DNA of 53,735 nt, from assembly GCA_947379755.1 (NCBI GenBank), contig CANCOC010000013.1:1-53735 (forward strand). Reading direction: 5' to 3'. The DNA is from Alcaligenaceae bacterium (GTDB lineage Bacteria; Pseudomonadota; Gammaproteobacteria; Burkholderiales; Burkholderiaceae_B). Both the position numbers and the translations under genes were made by a program. Of the stretch, positions 37,155-47,460 are shown piece by piece. Under the pieces are notes generated by a model that had not been told where the DNA came from, made no database searches, and worked only from the letters and a program-made list of their open reading frames with translations. The first letter of the stretch is position 1; the number at the start of each line of letters is the position of its first letter.

Positions 37155-37727
37155 TTAGTTTGTTTTTTCGCGAATGACGGGCCAGGCGCGGCGCAGATAG
37201 TAAAACATGGACCAGACCGTCAGGATGGCTGCGACCAGTATCAGTACCTGACCAACCAGGGCAATGGGGATTCCCATGAAGTCAGCATGGTAAAGCAGGC
37301 AGGTAATGGCGACCATCTGTGCAGCTGTTTTGAATTTACCCAGCCAATGGACTGCGACACTCGCACTCGCACCAATTTTGGCCATCCATTCGCGTAGCGC
37401 CGAGATAGTGATTTCACGACCAATAATGACAAACGCGATCATGATATCCACACGCCCCAGATACAGCAGAACCAGCAAGGCAGCTGACACCATGAGCTTG
37501 TCTGCAACAGGATCCAGAAAGGCACCGAAAGAGGATGTCTGGTTCCAGCGTCTTGCCAGCCACCCATCAAACCAGTCAGTGAGAGCGGCCACGACGAATG
37601 CCCAGGCCGCCCAGGTATCGCGACTGGGCAGGCTGAGCCAGGTTTCGGGTAAATAAAACAAACCCACCACCAACGGGATCATGGCGATGCGCAACCATGT
37701 CAATAAAATAGGGAGATTCAGGGGCAT
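37155..37727 (-). CDS. pgsA: CDP-diacylglycerol-glycerol-3-phosphate 3-phosphatidyltransferase
   Basis: Makes phosphatidylglycerol phosphate in the inner membrane from CDP-diacylglycerol. The 190-aa protein carries the full CDP-alcohol phosphotransferase motif D54-G-x2-A-R-x8-G68-x3-D72-x3-D76 (in DGWLARRWNQTSSFGAFLDPVADK). About five membrane helices surround it. The N-terminus MPLNLPILLTWLRI is that of PgsA. It is the last gene of the pdxJ-acpS-nagZ-uvrC-pgsA run, 15 bases after uvrC. Confidence 0.96.
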   Translation of the reverse strand: MPLNLPILLTWLRIAMIPLVVGLFYLPETWLSLPSRDTWAAWAFVVAALTDWFDGWLARRWNQTSSFGAFLDPVADKLMVSAALLVLLYLGRVDIMIAFVIIGREITISALREWMAKIGASASVAVHWLGKFKTAAQMVAITCLLYHADFMGIPIALVGQVLILVAAILTVWSMFYYLRRAWPVIREKTN

Positions 37728-37742
37728 AGTCCGTATGCTAAC

Positions 37743-39617
37743 TCAACGTAAGGCAAAGTAGAGGCGTTCGGCCAATTCGGGAGAAATTCCATCTACGGAG
37801 GCAAGATCCTCAATGCTTGCGTTGGCCACTCCCGAAAACCCGCCAAAGCGGGCTAACAGGCGCTGACGGCGCTTGGCACCGATTCCGTCGATATCTTCGA
37901 GCCGGGATACATTTCTGGTTTTTGCACGCTTGGCACGCATGCCGGTAATGGCAAATCTGTGGGCCTCGTCACGAATCTGTGCGATCAACATCAGGGCAGC
38001 CGACTCGCCCCCCAGCGCAAGCGATGGTCGGTCATCTGCAAAAATCAGCGTTTCCAGACCAACTTTACGGTTTTCTCCCTTTGCTACCCCCACCAGCACA
38101 TCGATGTCGAGACCGAGCTCGACAAAGACCTGCCGGGCAATTTCGACCTGGCCTTTGCCGCCATCGATCAAAACCAGACCTGGCATGAGCGCATCACCAT
38201 CAGCGACCTTACCAAAACGCCGCATCAATACCTGTCGCATTGCTGCGTAATCGTCGCCTGGCGTGATGCCTGCTATGTTGTAGCGACGGTATAGAGAAGG
38301 CTGCATGGCGTGATGTGCGTAAACGACACAGGATGCTTGTGTCGCCTCGCCTGCGGTATGGCTGATATCAAAACACTCAATGTGCAAAGCTTCCAGCGTC
38401 AGTGGATCCGTATCGAGTTCCAGGACCTCAGCCAGCGCCAGTGTGCGCGCACTACGGGCGCCTGACTCTGACAACGCGCTTGCCAGCGCCATCTCGGCAT
38501 TGCGGGTGGCCTGCTCTAACCAGGCGCGGCGAATCCCCTGTGGGCGACTCACAAACTTTGAGCGAACATTGCGCGACTCTGCCAGCAGCTCGATCAGCTG
38601 TTCATCAGGCAGAGGGTGGGAACCCAGGATGGCGGGTGGCATCGGGCTTTCAAGATAGTGCTGGGCAATAAAAACCTCCAGCACCTCTGCAGGCGAGTCA
38701 CCATCTGTATGTGTTGGGAAAAATGCACGGTCGCCAAGATGGCGCCCACCTCTCACCATGGCGAGATTCACGCATACGCGGCCACCCGCACTGGCAACGG
38801 CAATAATATCCGTATCACGACTATCGCTGTCTTCCATGGTCTGCTGATGCAGGACTTTAGCGAGCGCACCCATCTGGTCACGCAGCAATGCAGCCTGTTC
38901 AAACTCAAGTGCCTCAGAGGCCACCAGCATTCTTTGCTCGATATCACCCATGATTTCCTGGGTTTCACCGTTTAGAAAGCGTGCGGCCCGGTTAGCGTCC
39001 TCAGCGTAATCCTCTTTGGAAATGACATCCACGCAAGGTGCCGAGCAACGTCCGATCTGATGCAGCAGACAAGGCCGGGAGCGGTTGGCAAAAACAGTGT
39101 CCTCACAGGTTCGGAGGCGAAAAACTTTTTGCAGGATTTGTATGGTGTCGCGCACTGCCCAGGCACTTGGATAAGGACCAAAAAACTGGCCTTTCTTTTG
39201 TGTCGAACCGCGATAGTACGCAATCCGTGGAGAGGCGTGGGCCGAGAGCATTAAATAAGGATAGGATTTGTCATCGCGAAACAGAATGTTGTAGCGCGGC
39301 CGCAAACTTTTGATCAGATTATTTTCGAGAATCAGCGCTTCGGCCTCGGAGCGCGTGACGGTGACTTCGATCCGGACCACGCGCGCAACCATATGGCCGA
39401 TGCGGGGACTCGAGGGCGTCTTTTGAAAATAAGACGCCACGCGTTTTTTCAGGTCGCGTGCCTTACCAACATAGAGCACCTCATCGCTGGCATCGATATG
39501 ACGATACACACCAGGCAAGTGTGGCAGGCGCGACAAAAATGCCTTGATATCAAATGCAGGTGCTGCCATTGCGCGCGGATCGTCCGGCGTGGCAGCGTTT
39601 GAATCAGGCTCGCTCAT
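37743..39617 (-). CDS. uvrC: Excinuclease ABC subunit C
   Basis: Nuclease making both incisions in nucleotide excision repair. The 624-aa chain has the GIY-YIG domain near the N-terminus ([31 protein letters not shown], about 34-64), then the Cys-rich [13 protein letters not shown] segment. The UVR region [22 protein letters not shown] and the RNase H-like domain with [11 protein letters not shown] and [10 protein letters not shown] follow. The C-terminal helix-hairpin-helix pair is [18 protein letters not shown] and [16 protein letters not shown]. The first 14 bases overlap the end of nagZ. Confidence 0.97.
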   Translation of the reverse strand: MSEPDSNAATPDDPRAMAAPAFDIKAFLSRLPHLPGVYRHIDASDEVLYVGKARDLKKRVASYFQKTPSSPRIGHMVARVVRIEVTVTRSEAEALILENNLIKSLRPRYNILFRDDKSYPYLMLSAHASPRIAYYRGSTQKKGQFFGPYPSAWAVRDTIQILQKVFRLRTCEDTVFANRSRPCLLHQIGRCSAPCVDVISKEDYAEDANRAARFLNGETQEIMGDIEQRMLVASEALEFEQAALLRDQMGALAKVLHQQTMEDSDSRDTDIIAVASAGGRVCVNLAMVRGGRHLGDRAFFPTHTDGDSPAEVLEVFIAQHYLESPMPPAILGSHPLPDEQLIELLAESRNVRSKFVSRPQGIRRAWLEQATRNAEMALASALSESGARSARTLALAEVLELDTDPLTLEALHIECFDISHTAGEATQASCVVYAHHAMQPSLYRRYNIAGITPGDDYAAMRQVLMRRFGKVADGDALMPGLVLIDGGKGQVEIARQVFVELGLDIDVLVGVAKGENRKVGLETLIFADDRPSLALGGESAALMLIAQIRDEAHRFAITGMRAKRAKTRNVSRLEDIDGIGAKRRQRLLARFGGFSGVANASIEDLASVDGISPELAERLYFALR

Positions 39618-40665
39618 TGAGGATGCGGACAGATTGAAGTGCCTGCTGGTAGGCAGGCATATTTTGAAGAGTATCCCAGTCTGGCGAAGGTATTTTAGGC
39701 ATCAGGCGGTCAAGCCGCGCCATCGAGGTGACACTGGGTTCAACCTTTAGCCGTCCCAGCAACTCGTCGGCCAGTTCAGGACGGTTGCACACCAGGGCCA
39801 TATCGCAGCCCGCGCCAAGTGCTGCCTGTGCGCGTGCCAGAATATCGCCGGCAACCGAGGCGCCTTCCATGGTCAGATCATCGGAAAACACCACGCCATC
39901 AAATCCGAGTTTTTTGCGCAGAATATCCTGCACCCAACGAGTGGAGAACCCGGCAGGCATGCTATCGACTTTGGGGTAGATCACGTGCGCAGGCATTACC
40001 GAGGCAATCACCTGGTCACCGAGCCATTCGTAAGGCGCGGCATCTTCGCTCAGGATTTGCTTAAGGGTGCGCGGATCCCGGGGAATCTCATGATGGGAGT
40101 CTGCAGCAACCGCTCCATGTCCCGGAAAATGCTTGCCGCAAGCGGACATGCCTGCAAAGCTCAGGCCTTGCACCAGCGCACGGGCAAGCATCGCAACCAC
40201 ACGGGGATCACGATGAAAGGAACGATTGCCAATGACGTTGCTCACGCCATAGTCCAGATCCAGCACGGGTGTAAAACTCAAGTCAACGCCGCACGCTCTG
40301 AGCTCTGCCCCAAGCACATACCCCACATCGGTTGCCATACGCAGCGCGACTAGTGGTGAGTGCATCCAGTATTCGCCGAGCGCACGCATGGCAGGAAGCG
40401 CGGTAAAGCCATCGGTGCGAAATCTCTGGACCCGGCCGCCTTCGTGATCGACTGCAATCAGCAGCTCGGGCGAACGCAGCTTGTGAATACTACGGGTCAG
40501 GTCAACGAGCTGTTCACGACTTTCAAAATTGCGTGCAAAGAGAATGACTGCGCCCACCAGCGGATGGCGCAGCCGTTGCTTTTCTTCGCGCGTCAGCGTT
40601 GCGCCAGCCACATCCACCATTAATGGACCACGTGCAAGTTTCAATTTTTTTTTCTTGTCAGACAT
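39604..40665 (-). CDS. nagZ: Beta-N-acetylhexosaminidase NagZ
   Basis: Cytoplasmic glycoside hydrolase of family 3 that removes GlcNAc from peptidoglycan fragments during wall recycling and helps control AmpC induction. The 353-aa length is normal. The motifs [12 protein letters not shown], the conserved [18 protein letters not shown] (the general-base His in the flexible loop) and the nucleophile region [10 protein letters not shown] are visible. The start overlaps the acpS stop as TAATG. Confidence 0.96.
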   Translation of the reverse strand: MSDKKKKLKLARGPLMVDVAGATLTREEKQRLRHPLVGAVILFARNFESREQLVDLTRSIHKLRSPELLIAVDHEGGRVQRFRTDGFTALPAMRALGEYWMHSPLVALRMATDVGYVLGAELRACGVDLSFTPVLDLDYGVSNVIGNRSFHRDPRVVAMLARALVQGLSFAGMSACGKHFPGHGAVAADSHHEIPRDPRTLKQILSEDAAPYEWLGDQVIASVMPAHVIYPKVDSMPAGFSTRWVQDILRKKLGFDGVVFSDDLTMEGASVAGDILARAQAALGAGCDMALVCNRPELADELLGRLKVEPSVTSMARLDRLMPKIPSPDWDTLQNMPAYQQALQSVRILNERA

Positions 40666-41075
40666 TATTGACTTTCCTTGAGGGATTCAACAACTACATA
40701 GGCGGCGCCATACTCTGACTCATCGGTCAGTGAAACATGTGCGGCACCAAAGCGCGCCTCAAACCACTCGACAAGTGGCGAAGCCAGCACCACATGCGGA
40801 CGCCCGCCAGGCGCATTGAGCGTCTGCATGCGTGTCCACCACATGGGACTGTGCATACCAAGACCCACCGCCTTGGAGAAGGCTTCTTTGGCGGCAAAGC
40901 GTGTAGCGAGATACCGGACCCCGCGCGCACGATCACGCCCAGCACGTGCCTGAAAGACACGCAGTTCATCCAGACCAAGAATTTTGGCAGGGAATCGCTC
41001 AGGGTGCCGCTGCCAGGCACGATCAATACGATCCATTTTAATCAGGTCAATACCGATTCCTGCAATCGCATTCAC
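40665..41075 (-). CDS. acpS: Holo-[acyl-carrier-protein] synthase
   Basis: Transfers 4'-phosphopantetheine from CoA to acyl carrier protein. The 136-aa protein begins with a GTG codon. The metal-binding GIGIDLI (Asp10) and [11 protein letters not shown] (Glu64) motifs are intact. It is slightly longer than the typical 125 residues. It lies between pdxJ (11 bases) and nagZ (1-base overlap) in the normal betaproteobacterial order. Confidence 0.95.
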   Translation of the reverse strand: MNAIAGIGIDLIKMDRIDRAWQRHPERFPAKILGLDELRVFQARAGRDRARGVRYLATRFAAKEAFSKAVGLGMHSPMWWTRMQTLNAPGGRPHVVLASPLVEWFEARFGAAHVSLTDESEYGAAYVVVESLKESQ

Positions 41076-41086
41076 GATGCCGACCC

Positions 41087-41848
41087 CTAGTCCTGATGTG
41101 CGCGTACAGACGCACCGCGCTGTGCCTGGAGACGCGCCTCAATCATGTAGGCTTTCATATTGCGAATCGTCGTCTCCCAGCCGTCAAAAATTGCCTGGGC
41201 CACAATCGCGTGGCCAATATTGAGCTCAGCAATTCCTTCGAGTGCGGCAATCTGCGCCACATTGCCAAAATGCAGTCCGTGGCCGGCATTGACGCGCAAA
41301 CCCAGGCCTACAGCAACAGCAATCCCGTCGCGCAGACGCTTGAGCTCATACTCAACCTGCTCGCCCGTTGCCTGAGCATATGCACCAGTATGCAGCTCAA
41401 TCACGCGCGCCCCGCAATCGGCGGCAGCACGAATCTGCACGTGATCAGGATCAATAAAAAGCGAAACCCGGATGCCACTGGATTCGAGCTGCCTGACAGC
41501 GGACTCTATCCGCCCAAAGGCGCCTGCGACTTCAAGGCCACCTTCGGTTGTGAGTTCGGTGCGTTTTTCGGGCACCAGACAGACATCCTGCGGCAGCACC
41601 CGACAGGCAATGCCAAGCATTTCGTCGGTCACCGCACATTCAAGATTCATGCGGGTGCGCAACAAAGGGCGCAAAGCAAATACGTCAGCATCCTGAATAT
41701 GGCGACGATCTTCGCGCAGGTGCAGAGTGATCAGGTCCGCCCCGGCCTCCTCTGCGCGCAAAGCGGCGGCAATGGGATCGGGATAAACAGTATGGCGCTG
41801 CTGACGCAGTGTCGCTACGTGATCGATGTTAACGCCGAGATCTATCAT
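41087..41848 (-). CDS. pdxJ: Pyridoxine 5'-phosphate synthase
   Basis: Final ring-forming enzyme of the DXP-dependent vitamin B6 pathway. The ATG at 41848 gives the standard [18 protein letters not shown] start (253 aa). A GTG three codons upstream at 41857 is also possible. Family blocks are [69 protein letters not shown] and a C-terminal [17 protein letters not shown]. The start lies about 58 bases past the stop of the receptor gene upstream. Confidence 0.96.
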   Translation of the reverse strand: MIDLGVNIDHVATLRQQRHTVYPDPIAAALRAEEAGADLITLHLREDRRHIQDADVFALRPLLRTRMNLECAVTDEMLGIACRVLPQDVCLVPEKRTELTTEGGLEVAGAFGRIESAVRQLESSGIRVSLFIDPDHVQIRAAADCGARVIELHTGAYAQATGEQVEYELKRLRDGIAVAVGLGLRVNAGHGLHFGNVAQIAALEGIAELNIGHAIVAQAIFDGWETTIRNMKAYMIEARLQAQRGASVRAHQD

Positions 41849-41906
41849 GACTGGCACGCTCTTGAATATCAGGACTGATTCAAACCACCCGTTTAAGCAA
41901 CGGGAC

Positions 41907-42926
41907 CTATTTCAATATTTCACCGGCACTTTTCAGCGTGCTATCAGCCAACACAACTCCTTGCTTTCTGGCTGCCAGCGTACTGAGCATCAACTGCGGC
42001 CGGGCGACTTCCGGAGGCATCGCCACGGTGCGTGCACCGCGAAGAATCCTGACAACCATCCGGCCAGCCTGCATGCCCAGCTCACGGTCCAGCACGACCA
42101 GTGCGCCTATCGCACCGAGCCGCACGCTTTTAGCATCTGAGGCAATCAACGGGATCTTTGCATCATTGGCAACCTTAACCAGTGCCGGGTAGGACTGCGT
42201 CACACTGGTATCAGCAAACGTAAAAAAGACATCCACACGACCAATCAGACTGCGCGCAGCCGACCCCACATCGACCGGGCGCTGGGCCGTTGCTTCGACC
42301 ATCGACAGGCCTGACTGTGCAAACAACTCCTGCAGGGTCCTGACAGATGCGAGCGAATCTTTATCGTTAGGATTGTAGATGACTCCAACCTTGCGCGCAC
42401 CACTGACGAGCTGGCGGATCACTCCAACCTGCCTTGCAAGCGGCACCACATTCAACACACCCGTGATGTGCGAACTCCCGGCAGTCAGCGTATCCAGAAG
42501 TCCGGCCTGAACCGGATCTGCCACGCCTGCAAAGACCAGAGGAATCTGTGCCGAGGCCCCAGCCATCGCCCGTGCCGCGCCTTCATCAATGGCGACCATC
42601 ACCTCCACCCTGGAGGAGGCGATTTTTTTAGCCAGCCCCACCAGCTGTTGTGTAACGTCTGGGGCGGTTTCGAACTGGATTTTGAAATTTTTACTTTCCT
42701 GAAAACCACCCGTTTTCAAGGCATCCTTCAGTGCCTCGCGTATCGCAAGACGAGAGGCTTCGGTACCTGCTGAGGCCTCAGTGGACAGCACAGCGACTGT
42801 TCTGGTCTGTGCAAGAGCCTCGCACGGGCGCAACGCCGATACAAAGGTGGCACAACCTATCAGTGTGCAAGTCAGAAAAGACTGGGAAAACATCCCGAAT
42901 CTGTTGCGTGAATGAGGCAGCTTCAT
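41907..42926 (-). CDS. ABC_sub_bind-family periplasmic receptor (TrpX-like)
   Basis: Extracytoplasmic binding protein of 339 aa from the ABC_sub_bind (TrpX/DUF534) family, whose best-known members bind tryptophan or tyrosine. The N-terminus has a hydrophobic export signal, with either a lipobox-like LIGC near residue 25 or a signal peptidase I site after EALA. Family blocks include [51 protein letters not shown] and the C-terminal [21 protein letters not shown]. No permease or ATPase partner lies next to it. Its position upstream of pdxJ does not show a functional link. Confidence 0.85.
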   Translation of the reverse strand: MKLPHSRNRFGMFSQSFLTCTLIGCATFVSALRPCEALAQTRTVAVLSTEASAGTEASRLAIREALKDALKTGGFQESKNFKIQFETAPDVTQQLVGLAKKIASSRVEVMVAIDEGAARAMAGASAQIPLVFAGVADPVQAGLLDTLTAGSSHITGVLNVVPLARQVGVIRQLVSGARKVGVIYNPNDKDSLASVRTLQELFAQSGLSMVEATAQRPVDVGSAARSLIGRVDVFFTFADTSVTQSYPALVKVANDAKIPLIASDAKSVRLGAIGALVVLDRELGMQAGRMVVRILRGARTVAMPPEVARPQLMLSTLAARKQGVVLADSTLKSAGEILK

Positions 42927-42934
42927 AAAAAAAG

Positions 42935-43744
42935 TCAGACAGTCAATATACCGTTGTGCGCGCGCCCGATCATCGAACGGGCCCAGCGCCTGGCAGGCAA
43001 ATGATAAACAGATTCAACTTCTTCGGCCCGCAAGAGCAACTGTTCAATCGACACACTCATCTCCGGCCCCTTGAACGCCAGTACGACCTGATTGCCCGCA
43101 TCGATCTGTGGCAAGGTCAAAATACGGCCCTCAAAGGCCTGGCTCAGATTACGAATATTGCGGGCATAGCTTTCGTGTGCCCCAAACAGGTTGACTGTTA
43201 ACACGCCAACGTCAGCGAGCACTGCCCTGCACTGCTGATAAAACTCCAGCGAATCGCGAACAGGACCTCTTGCATCCGCGTCATAAATATCAACCATCAG
43301 AGCCGCTTGTTGCCCATGGTGTGCGACATCACCCACCCAGACCCCCGCGTCGGCGTGATCAATCAGCAGGCGTTTGGGCTGGGGAAGCTTGAAATAGAGC
43401 TGACAGACGGTCGTGACCTGAGGATTCCATTCGACAACTTGAATTGTCTGACGGAAATGTTTGAGACAAAAGCGTGCCAGGGAGCCTGCACCCAGGCCAA
43501 ACATTCCGATCTGCTGCGTGCGTGCTGGCTCCAGGAACAGCAACCACGCCATCATCTGGGCGGTGTACTCCAGCACCAGTTCAGCAGGTTGCCTGATCCA
43601 CATTGCACCCTGCACCCATTCGGTCCCAAAATGCAGGTAACGGATGCCAGCCGATTCAGAAATCGTAGGAGGCTCATGCTCTACAACGCTTTTTTTAGCC
43701 TTGCGAAGGGAAGATGGGGACGTTTCGGAGTGTATTTTGCTCAT
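42935..43744 (-). CDS. Spermidine synthase-like methyltransferase-fold protein
   Basis: SpeE-type Rossmann-fold protein of 269 aa. The nucleotide-binding motif GMFGLGAGSLARFCLKHF, the acidic VVEWNPQV strand and VDIYDADARGPVRDSLEFYQQC resemble spermidine synthases. The N-terminal polyamine-site motifs and the usual DSTDP active-site sequence are not seen, so true spermidine synthesis is doubtful. ATG at 43744 is chosen; the frame is open 30 codons more, without a good ribosome binding site. It is 8 bases before the TrpX-like gene and divergent from rpmE2. Confidence 0.72.
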   Translation of the reverse strand: MSKIHSETSPSSLRKAKKSVVEHEPPTISESAGIRYLHFGTEWVQGAMWIRQPAELVLEYTAQMMAWLLFLEPARTQQIGMFGLGAGSLARFCLKHFRQTIQVVEWNPQVTTVCQLYFKLPQPKRLLIDHADAGVWVGDVAHHGQQAALMVDIYDADARGPVRDSLEFYQQCRAVLADVGVLTVNLFGAHESYARNIRNLSQAFEGRILTLPQIDAGNQVVLAFKGPEMSVSIEQLLLRAEEVESVYHLPARRWARSMIGRAHNGILTV

Positions 43745-43802
43745 GGGGCAACTTATTGGACAACACGATCGATTAAAACTGTGATCAGAATACCACCCCT
43801 CA

Positions 43803-43831
43803 TTGCGGGAAACCCCCAGACCCTGTAGAAT
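43803..43831 (+). promoter_or_regulatory. Sigma-70 type promoter for rpmE2
   Basis: TTGCGG at 43803-43808, a 17-base spacer and TAGAAT at 43826-43831. Transcription would start near 43838, leaving a leader of about 77 bases before the start codon. Confidence 0.6.
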
Positions 43832-43855
43832 CATGGGCTGACTGAAGGATACGTG

Positions 43856-43883
43856 GCTATAAACGATGTAATTTGCTTATAGC
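43856..43883 (+). other. Leader hairpin upstream of rpmE2
   Basis: Inverted repeat GCTATAA / TTATAGC with a 14-base loop, located 31 bases before the start codon, between promoter and ribosome binding site (AAAGGAT). Ribosomal L31 in E. coli represses its own translation through its mRNA leader; a similar role here is inference. Confidence 0.4.
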
Positions 43884-43914
43884 TGGCGACCCGAAAACCC
43901 AAAGGATATAAATA

Positions 43915-44181
43915 ATGAAAGATGGCATCCACCCAACATACCGTGACGTCGTATTTGCAGATCTGCAAACCGGTAACAAGTTCATCACGCGCTCAACGCT
44001 GAACAGCCGCGAAACCATTGAAATGGACGGTAAAACCTACCCTCTGTTCAAGTGCGACGTGACATCCGAATCGCATCCTTTCTACACCGGCGCACAAACC
44101 CGTGTTGTTGAAACAGGCCGTGTCGAAAAATTCCGCGCCCGTTTTGCATTCACAGGCGTGGGCAAGAAGGCTGCCGAATAA
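43915..44181 (+). CDS. rpmE2: 50S ribosomal protein L31 type B
   Basis: Small ribosomal protein of 88 aa with the L31 signature [39 protein letters not shown] and a [25 protein letters not shown] end. It lacks the four zinc-binding cysteines of type A (only one Cys, in FKCDVTSE), so it is the zinc-independent form. In many bacteria this paralogue is used under zinc shortage. In betaproteobacteria it may be the main L31. AAAGGAT serves as its ribosome binding site. A strong terminator follows. Confidence 0.96.
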   Translation: MKDGIHPTYRDVVFADLQTGNKFITRSTLNSRETIEMDGKTYPLFKCDVTSESHPFYTGAQTRVVETGRVEKFRARFAFTGVGKKAAE

Positions 44182-44213
44182 CTGTTCTTTTTTGAATAGT
44201 TTGCGTCATCCGG

Positions 44214-44235
44214 GGCAGCCACTGGCTGCCTTTTT
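44214..44235 (+). terminator. Intrinsic terminator of rpmE2
   Basis: 7-bp stem GGCAGCC / GGCTGCC with a 3-base loop followed by T5C. It is 32 bases beyond the stop codon and well before the next gene at 44309. Confidence 0.85.
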
Positions 44236-44308
44236 CTTGCCTGAGTTTTTTACTGTCGTCATTGCTAATATCTAGTTTTGCCGGATCATACAAAGGTTAA
44301 AGTCCAGC

Positions 44309-46045
44309 GTGTCGACTTATCGCCCCTCCACTCCCGCTCGATTGACTGCGCCCGCAACGGTCAAGCTGCCCAGGCTGATACTTGGACTGCTGGCGCTTGC
44401 CTACATCGTCGCAGGCCTCTTTGGCCGGGATCCCTGGAAGACAGACGATGTTGTGGGCCTGGCCATGATGCTGTCGGCCTTGAATGATGGCGGCACCTCC
44501 TGGCTACTGCCTCATGTCGGGCCCATGGGCCTGACACAGGATGGTCCGCTTTTAATGTGGACAGGAGCGGGATTTATCCGGGTGTTCGGGCACTGGCTCG
44601 GCGAAATCACCGCCTCGCGCCTCAATACGATTTTCTGGTTCGCCGTCACTCTTGTTTCGGTCTGGTACGGCACCTATCTGCTTGGACGCCGGCACGAAGC
44701 CCAGCCACTTGCGCTGCCGTTTGGTGGTGAACCGACAGAAAAAGACTACGGACGCCTGCTGGCGGACGCCTCTGTGCTGCTGACGCTCGCCACTGTGGGC
44801 ATTTTGCTGCGCGTGCACGAGACATCCGTCCTGCCGGTCATCATTGCCTGCCAGGCGCTCGCCATGTGCGCGCTGGCCCGCATGCTGGACAAGCCAATTC
44901 TCGGAGCGTTGATGCTAGGGCTCGCCCTGGCAGGCGCATTCCTGACACGTGCATGGCCTGGTCTGGCGCCAGTGTTACTTGCCGTTCCGATTGCCTTTCA
45001 TCCACGCAGCGCACTCTGGCCGGTGCGCAAGTGGCTGGGTGTGTCGCTCATATTGGCTGCAGTCCTGATACTGGCCTGGTGGATTCCCGCGCATCGTGCG
45101 GATGCGCAGTGGACCAGTGCATGGGCACACTGGAACAGATTGAGTTTTGGACTGCCTGATTTTCCGATCGCCCTCAGACCGTTACGTGATCTGCCCTGGT
45201 TCCTCTGGCCCGTCTGGCCACTGGCCGGCCTGGCGCTCTGGCAATGGCGGCGCTGGATGACTGCCCCGCACATCTGGATTCCACTAGCCTTTGCACTCGG
45301 TCTGATTCTGGTTCTCCCCCTGATGGACGAGACTGGCGAACCCGAATATGTCTTGCTGGTCACCCCGCTGAGTGTGCTTGCAGCCTTTGCCTTACCCACC
45401 ATGCGTCGCGCAGTTGTCAATACCATCGACTGGTTTGCACTCATGTGTTTTTCGGTCACTGTCGCATGCGTATGGGTCGGCTGGTTTGCCCTGCACTTTG
45501 GCGTTCCCCATCAGATTCAACTGAATATTCAGCGCCTGACGACGGGTTATACACCTCACATCGCGTGGTGGACCGTCATTGTCTCAGGGGTTGTCACCCT
45601 GCTCTGGGCCGCACTGGTCTACTGGCGCCTGCGCTTGCACCCCGGCGTGCTATGGCGCGGTGTGATGCTATGTGCCGCAGGCATCACCATCACCTGGATC
45701 CTGCTGGTCCTGCTCTGGATGCCATCGGTCGATTACGTGCGCAGTTACCGCCCGATGTCTGGAGCGATTCATCAGGCACTGGCACAGATCCCCACCAAAA
45801 ACGGACAACCAGCATGTGTCCGGGCGCAAGGCCTTGCCCTTGGACCACGCGCCTCACTGTATGTATTTGACGGACTCAGCTTCACCTACGATTCCAATTG
45901 TCCCTATGTCTTGCAGCAGACCACTCTCGAGCAGCTTGAAAATGGCTCGGCAGGCTACAGCGATGGCGCCACCGTATTATGGACAGGCTCGCGCGGCGCA
46001 GATCGTTATGATCGTTACAGATTACTTCGCGTTCCGACAAAATGA
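44309..46045 (+). CDS. ArnT-like GT-C membrane glycosyltransferase
   Basis: Multi-span membrane protein of 578 aa with about 11-13 helices, resembling ArnT and other polyprenyl-phosphate-sugar transferases of family GT83/PMT. The first periplasmic loop after TM1 reads GRDPWKTDDVVGLAMM, the acidic motif expected for the metal and lipid-sugar site of GT-C enzymes. The C-terminal periplasmic tail after about residue 490 is soluble. The start codon is GTG. Its stop overlaps the start of a MATE transporter gene as ATGA. The sugar and acceptor are unknown; lipid A modification by aminoarabinose cannot be claimed, since no other arn gene is here. Confidence 0.82.
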   Translation: MSTYRPSTPARLTAPATVKLPRLILGLLALAYIVAGLFGRDPWKTDDVVGLAMMLSALNDGGTSWLLPHVGPMGLTQDGPLLMWTGAGFIRVFGHWLGEITASRLNTIFWFAVTLVSVWYGTYLLGRRHEAQPLALPFGGEPTEKDYGRLLADASVLLTLATVGILLRVHETSVLPVIIACQALAMCALARMLDKPILGALMLGLALAGAFLTRAWPGLAPVLLAVPIAFHPRSALWPVRKWLGVSLILAAVLILAWWIPAHRADAQWTSAWAHWNRLSFGLPDFPIALRPLRDLPWFLWPVWPLAGLALWQWRRWMTAPHIWIPLAFALGLILVLPLMDETGEPEYVLLVTPLSVLAAFALPTMRRAVVNTIDWFALMCFSVTVACVWVGWFALHFGVPHQIQLNIQRLTTGYTPHIAWWTVIVSGVVTLLWAALVYWRLRLHPGVLWRGVMLCAAGITITWILLVLLWMPSVDYVRSYRPMSGAIHQALAQIPTKNGQPACVRAQGLALGPRASLYVFDGLSFTYDSNCPYVLQQTTLEQLENGSAGYSDGATVLWTGSRGADRYDRYRLLRVPTK

Positions 46046-47442
46046 CCGTCGTTGATACTGCCCCGCGTTCGTTCACCGCGACGATACGTGCGATCTTCAA
46101 GCAATCCTGGCCGATCCTGATCAGTCAGTGGGCCAGCATGGCCTTTGGCGTACTGGATACGGCCATGACGGGTCACGCCAGTCCGACCGATCTTGCGACT
46201 CTGGCCTTATCAATTTCAATTTACATCACCGTATTTGTTGGTTTGATGGGAGTGATGCACGCACTGATCCCGATTCAGGCACAGTACGTCGGCGCCGGAC
46301 AACTTAAACGCGTCGGAGAGGTCTGGGGCCAGGGCATCTGGGTTTCAGTGGTTCTGTCGATCGTCGGCGGTGCGGTCATGCTGTTCCCTGATTTCTGGCT
46401 GAGTTTTTCAGGTGAAATTTCTCCCCTGGTACGTGCCCAGATGAGCAGCTATCTGCTTGCACTGACCTTTGCGCTACCGGCGGGCTTGATGTTCAGGACC
46501 GTATACGCCCTGGCCAATGCCGTTTCGCGTCCCAAACTGATCATGATGATCAATCTGAGTGGCATTGCCCTCAAAATATTTTTTAACTGGTTACTGATTT
46601 TTGGTAACTGGGGTCTCCCTGCACTCGGCGCGACTGGCGCCGGCATCGCATCGGCCATTGTGCTCTGGATCAATTTGGGCATGGGGTTATGGGTGATCCT
46701 GCGCATGCCCTTCTACAAACAGTTTCACCTGAAACTTGGCTGGCCTGATTTCAGAATGCTCTGGAGCATCCTAAAGCTCGGTATCCCCATGGGCGGCTCC
46801 TATCTGGTCGAAGTCTGCGCATTTACGTTCATGACCTTGCTGGTCGCACAAGAAGGGATCGCCGTCGTGGGTGGTCAGCAGATCATGTCCAACCTCGCTG
46901 CCCTCGCTTACATGATGCCGATGTCCATCGGGGTAGCAACAGCGGCACTCGCGGCGCAACTGATCGGTGCGCAGCAAATGCAGCAAGCCCATCGCACCAG
47001 CATGATGGGTCTGCTCGTTGGCTTATGTGGTGCACTGATTACCTCGGTCTTTCTGTTTAGTGGACGCAACCTGATTGTGGCAGCCTATACCAACAACCCG
47101 GAGGTTGCTGCGGTCGCCCTGTCTTTGCTGACGCTATTGCCCTTCTTTCATGTCGTCGATGCAATGCAGTGCATCAATAGCTATCTCTTGCGCGCACACA
47201 AAGTTGCCATGGTGCCCATGCTGCTGCAGACCTTTGCCTTGATGGTGATTGGTCTGGGCGGGGGCTGGTATCTGGGCTTTGGTCCAGGCAGGGCCCTGAT
47301 GGAGCCTCTGCGTAACTACCTGCTGGCAGGCTCGCCCGTCGGCGCAGGCAGCATGTGGCTGATGGCAACTATCGGCCTATCCGTTTCAGCCACACTTCTG
47401 CATTGCTGGTATCGCTACATTACGCGCACGCTGCGCGCCTGA
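46042..47442 (+). CDS. MATE-family transporter
   Basis: Twelve-helix cation-coupled exporter of 466 aa. The N-terminal half begins IFKQSWPILISQWASMAFGVLDTAMTGHASPTDLATLALS, typical of NorM-like MATE proteins. The second repeat begins ILKLGIPMGGSYLVEVCAFTFMTLL. Most family members extrude cationic drugs or small metabolites. Translational coupling to the GT-C glycosyltransferase is unusual and could point to a substrate linked to that enzyme. It ends 18 bases from the convergent paaK. Confidence 0.9.
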   Translation: MTVVDTAPRSFTATIRAIFKQSWPILISQWASMAFGVLDTAMTGHASPTDLATLALSISIYITVFVGLMGVMHALIPIQAQYVGAGQLKRVGEVWGQGIWVSVVLSIVGGAVMLFPDFWLSFSGEISPLVRAQMSSYLLALTFALPAGLMFRTVYALANAVSRPKLIMMINLSGIALKIFFNWLLIFGNWGLPALGATGAGIASAIVLWINLGMGLWVILRMPFYKQFHLKLGWPDFRMLWSILKLGIPMGGSYLVEVCAFTFMTLLVAQEGIAVVGGQQIMSNLAALAYMMPMSIGVATAALAAQLIGAQQMQQAHRTSMMGLLVGLCGALITSVFLFSGRNLIVAAYTNNPEVAAVALSLLTLLPFFHVVDAMQCINSYLLRAHKVAMVPMLLQTFALMVIGLGGGWYLGFGPGRALMEPLRNYLLAGSPVGAGSMWLMATIGLSVSATLLHCWYRYITRTLRA

Positions 47443-47460
47443 TGTGCGACTAATATGCGT

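Noticed and set aside
41096..41878. Open frame of 260 codons covering pdxJ in antisense
   Set aside because: It mirrors pdxJ almost exactly; the protein pattern of pdxJ is clear and the antisense one has none.
42935..43744. Bona fide spermidine synthase
   Set aside because: The Rossmann motifs fit but the N-terminal polyamine-site sequences and the DSTDP-type active site are not seen.
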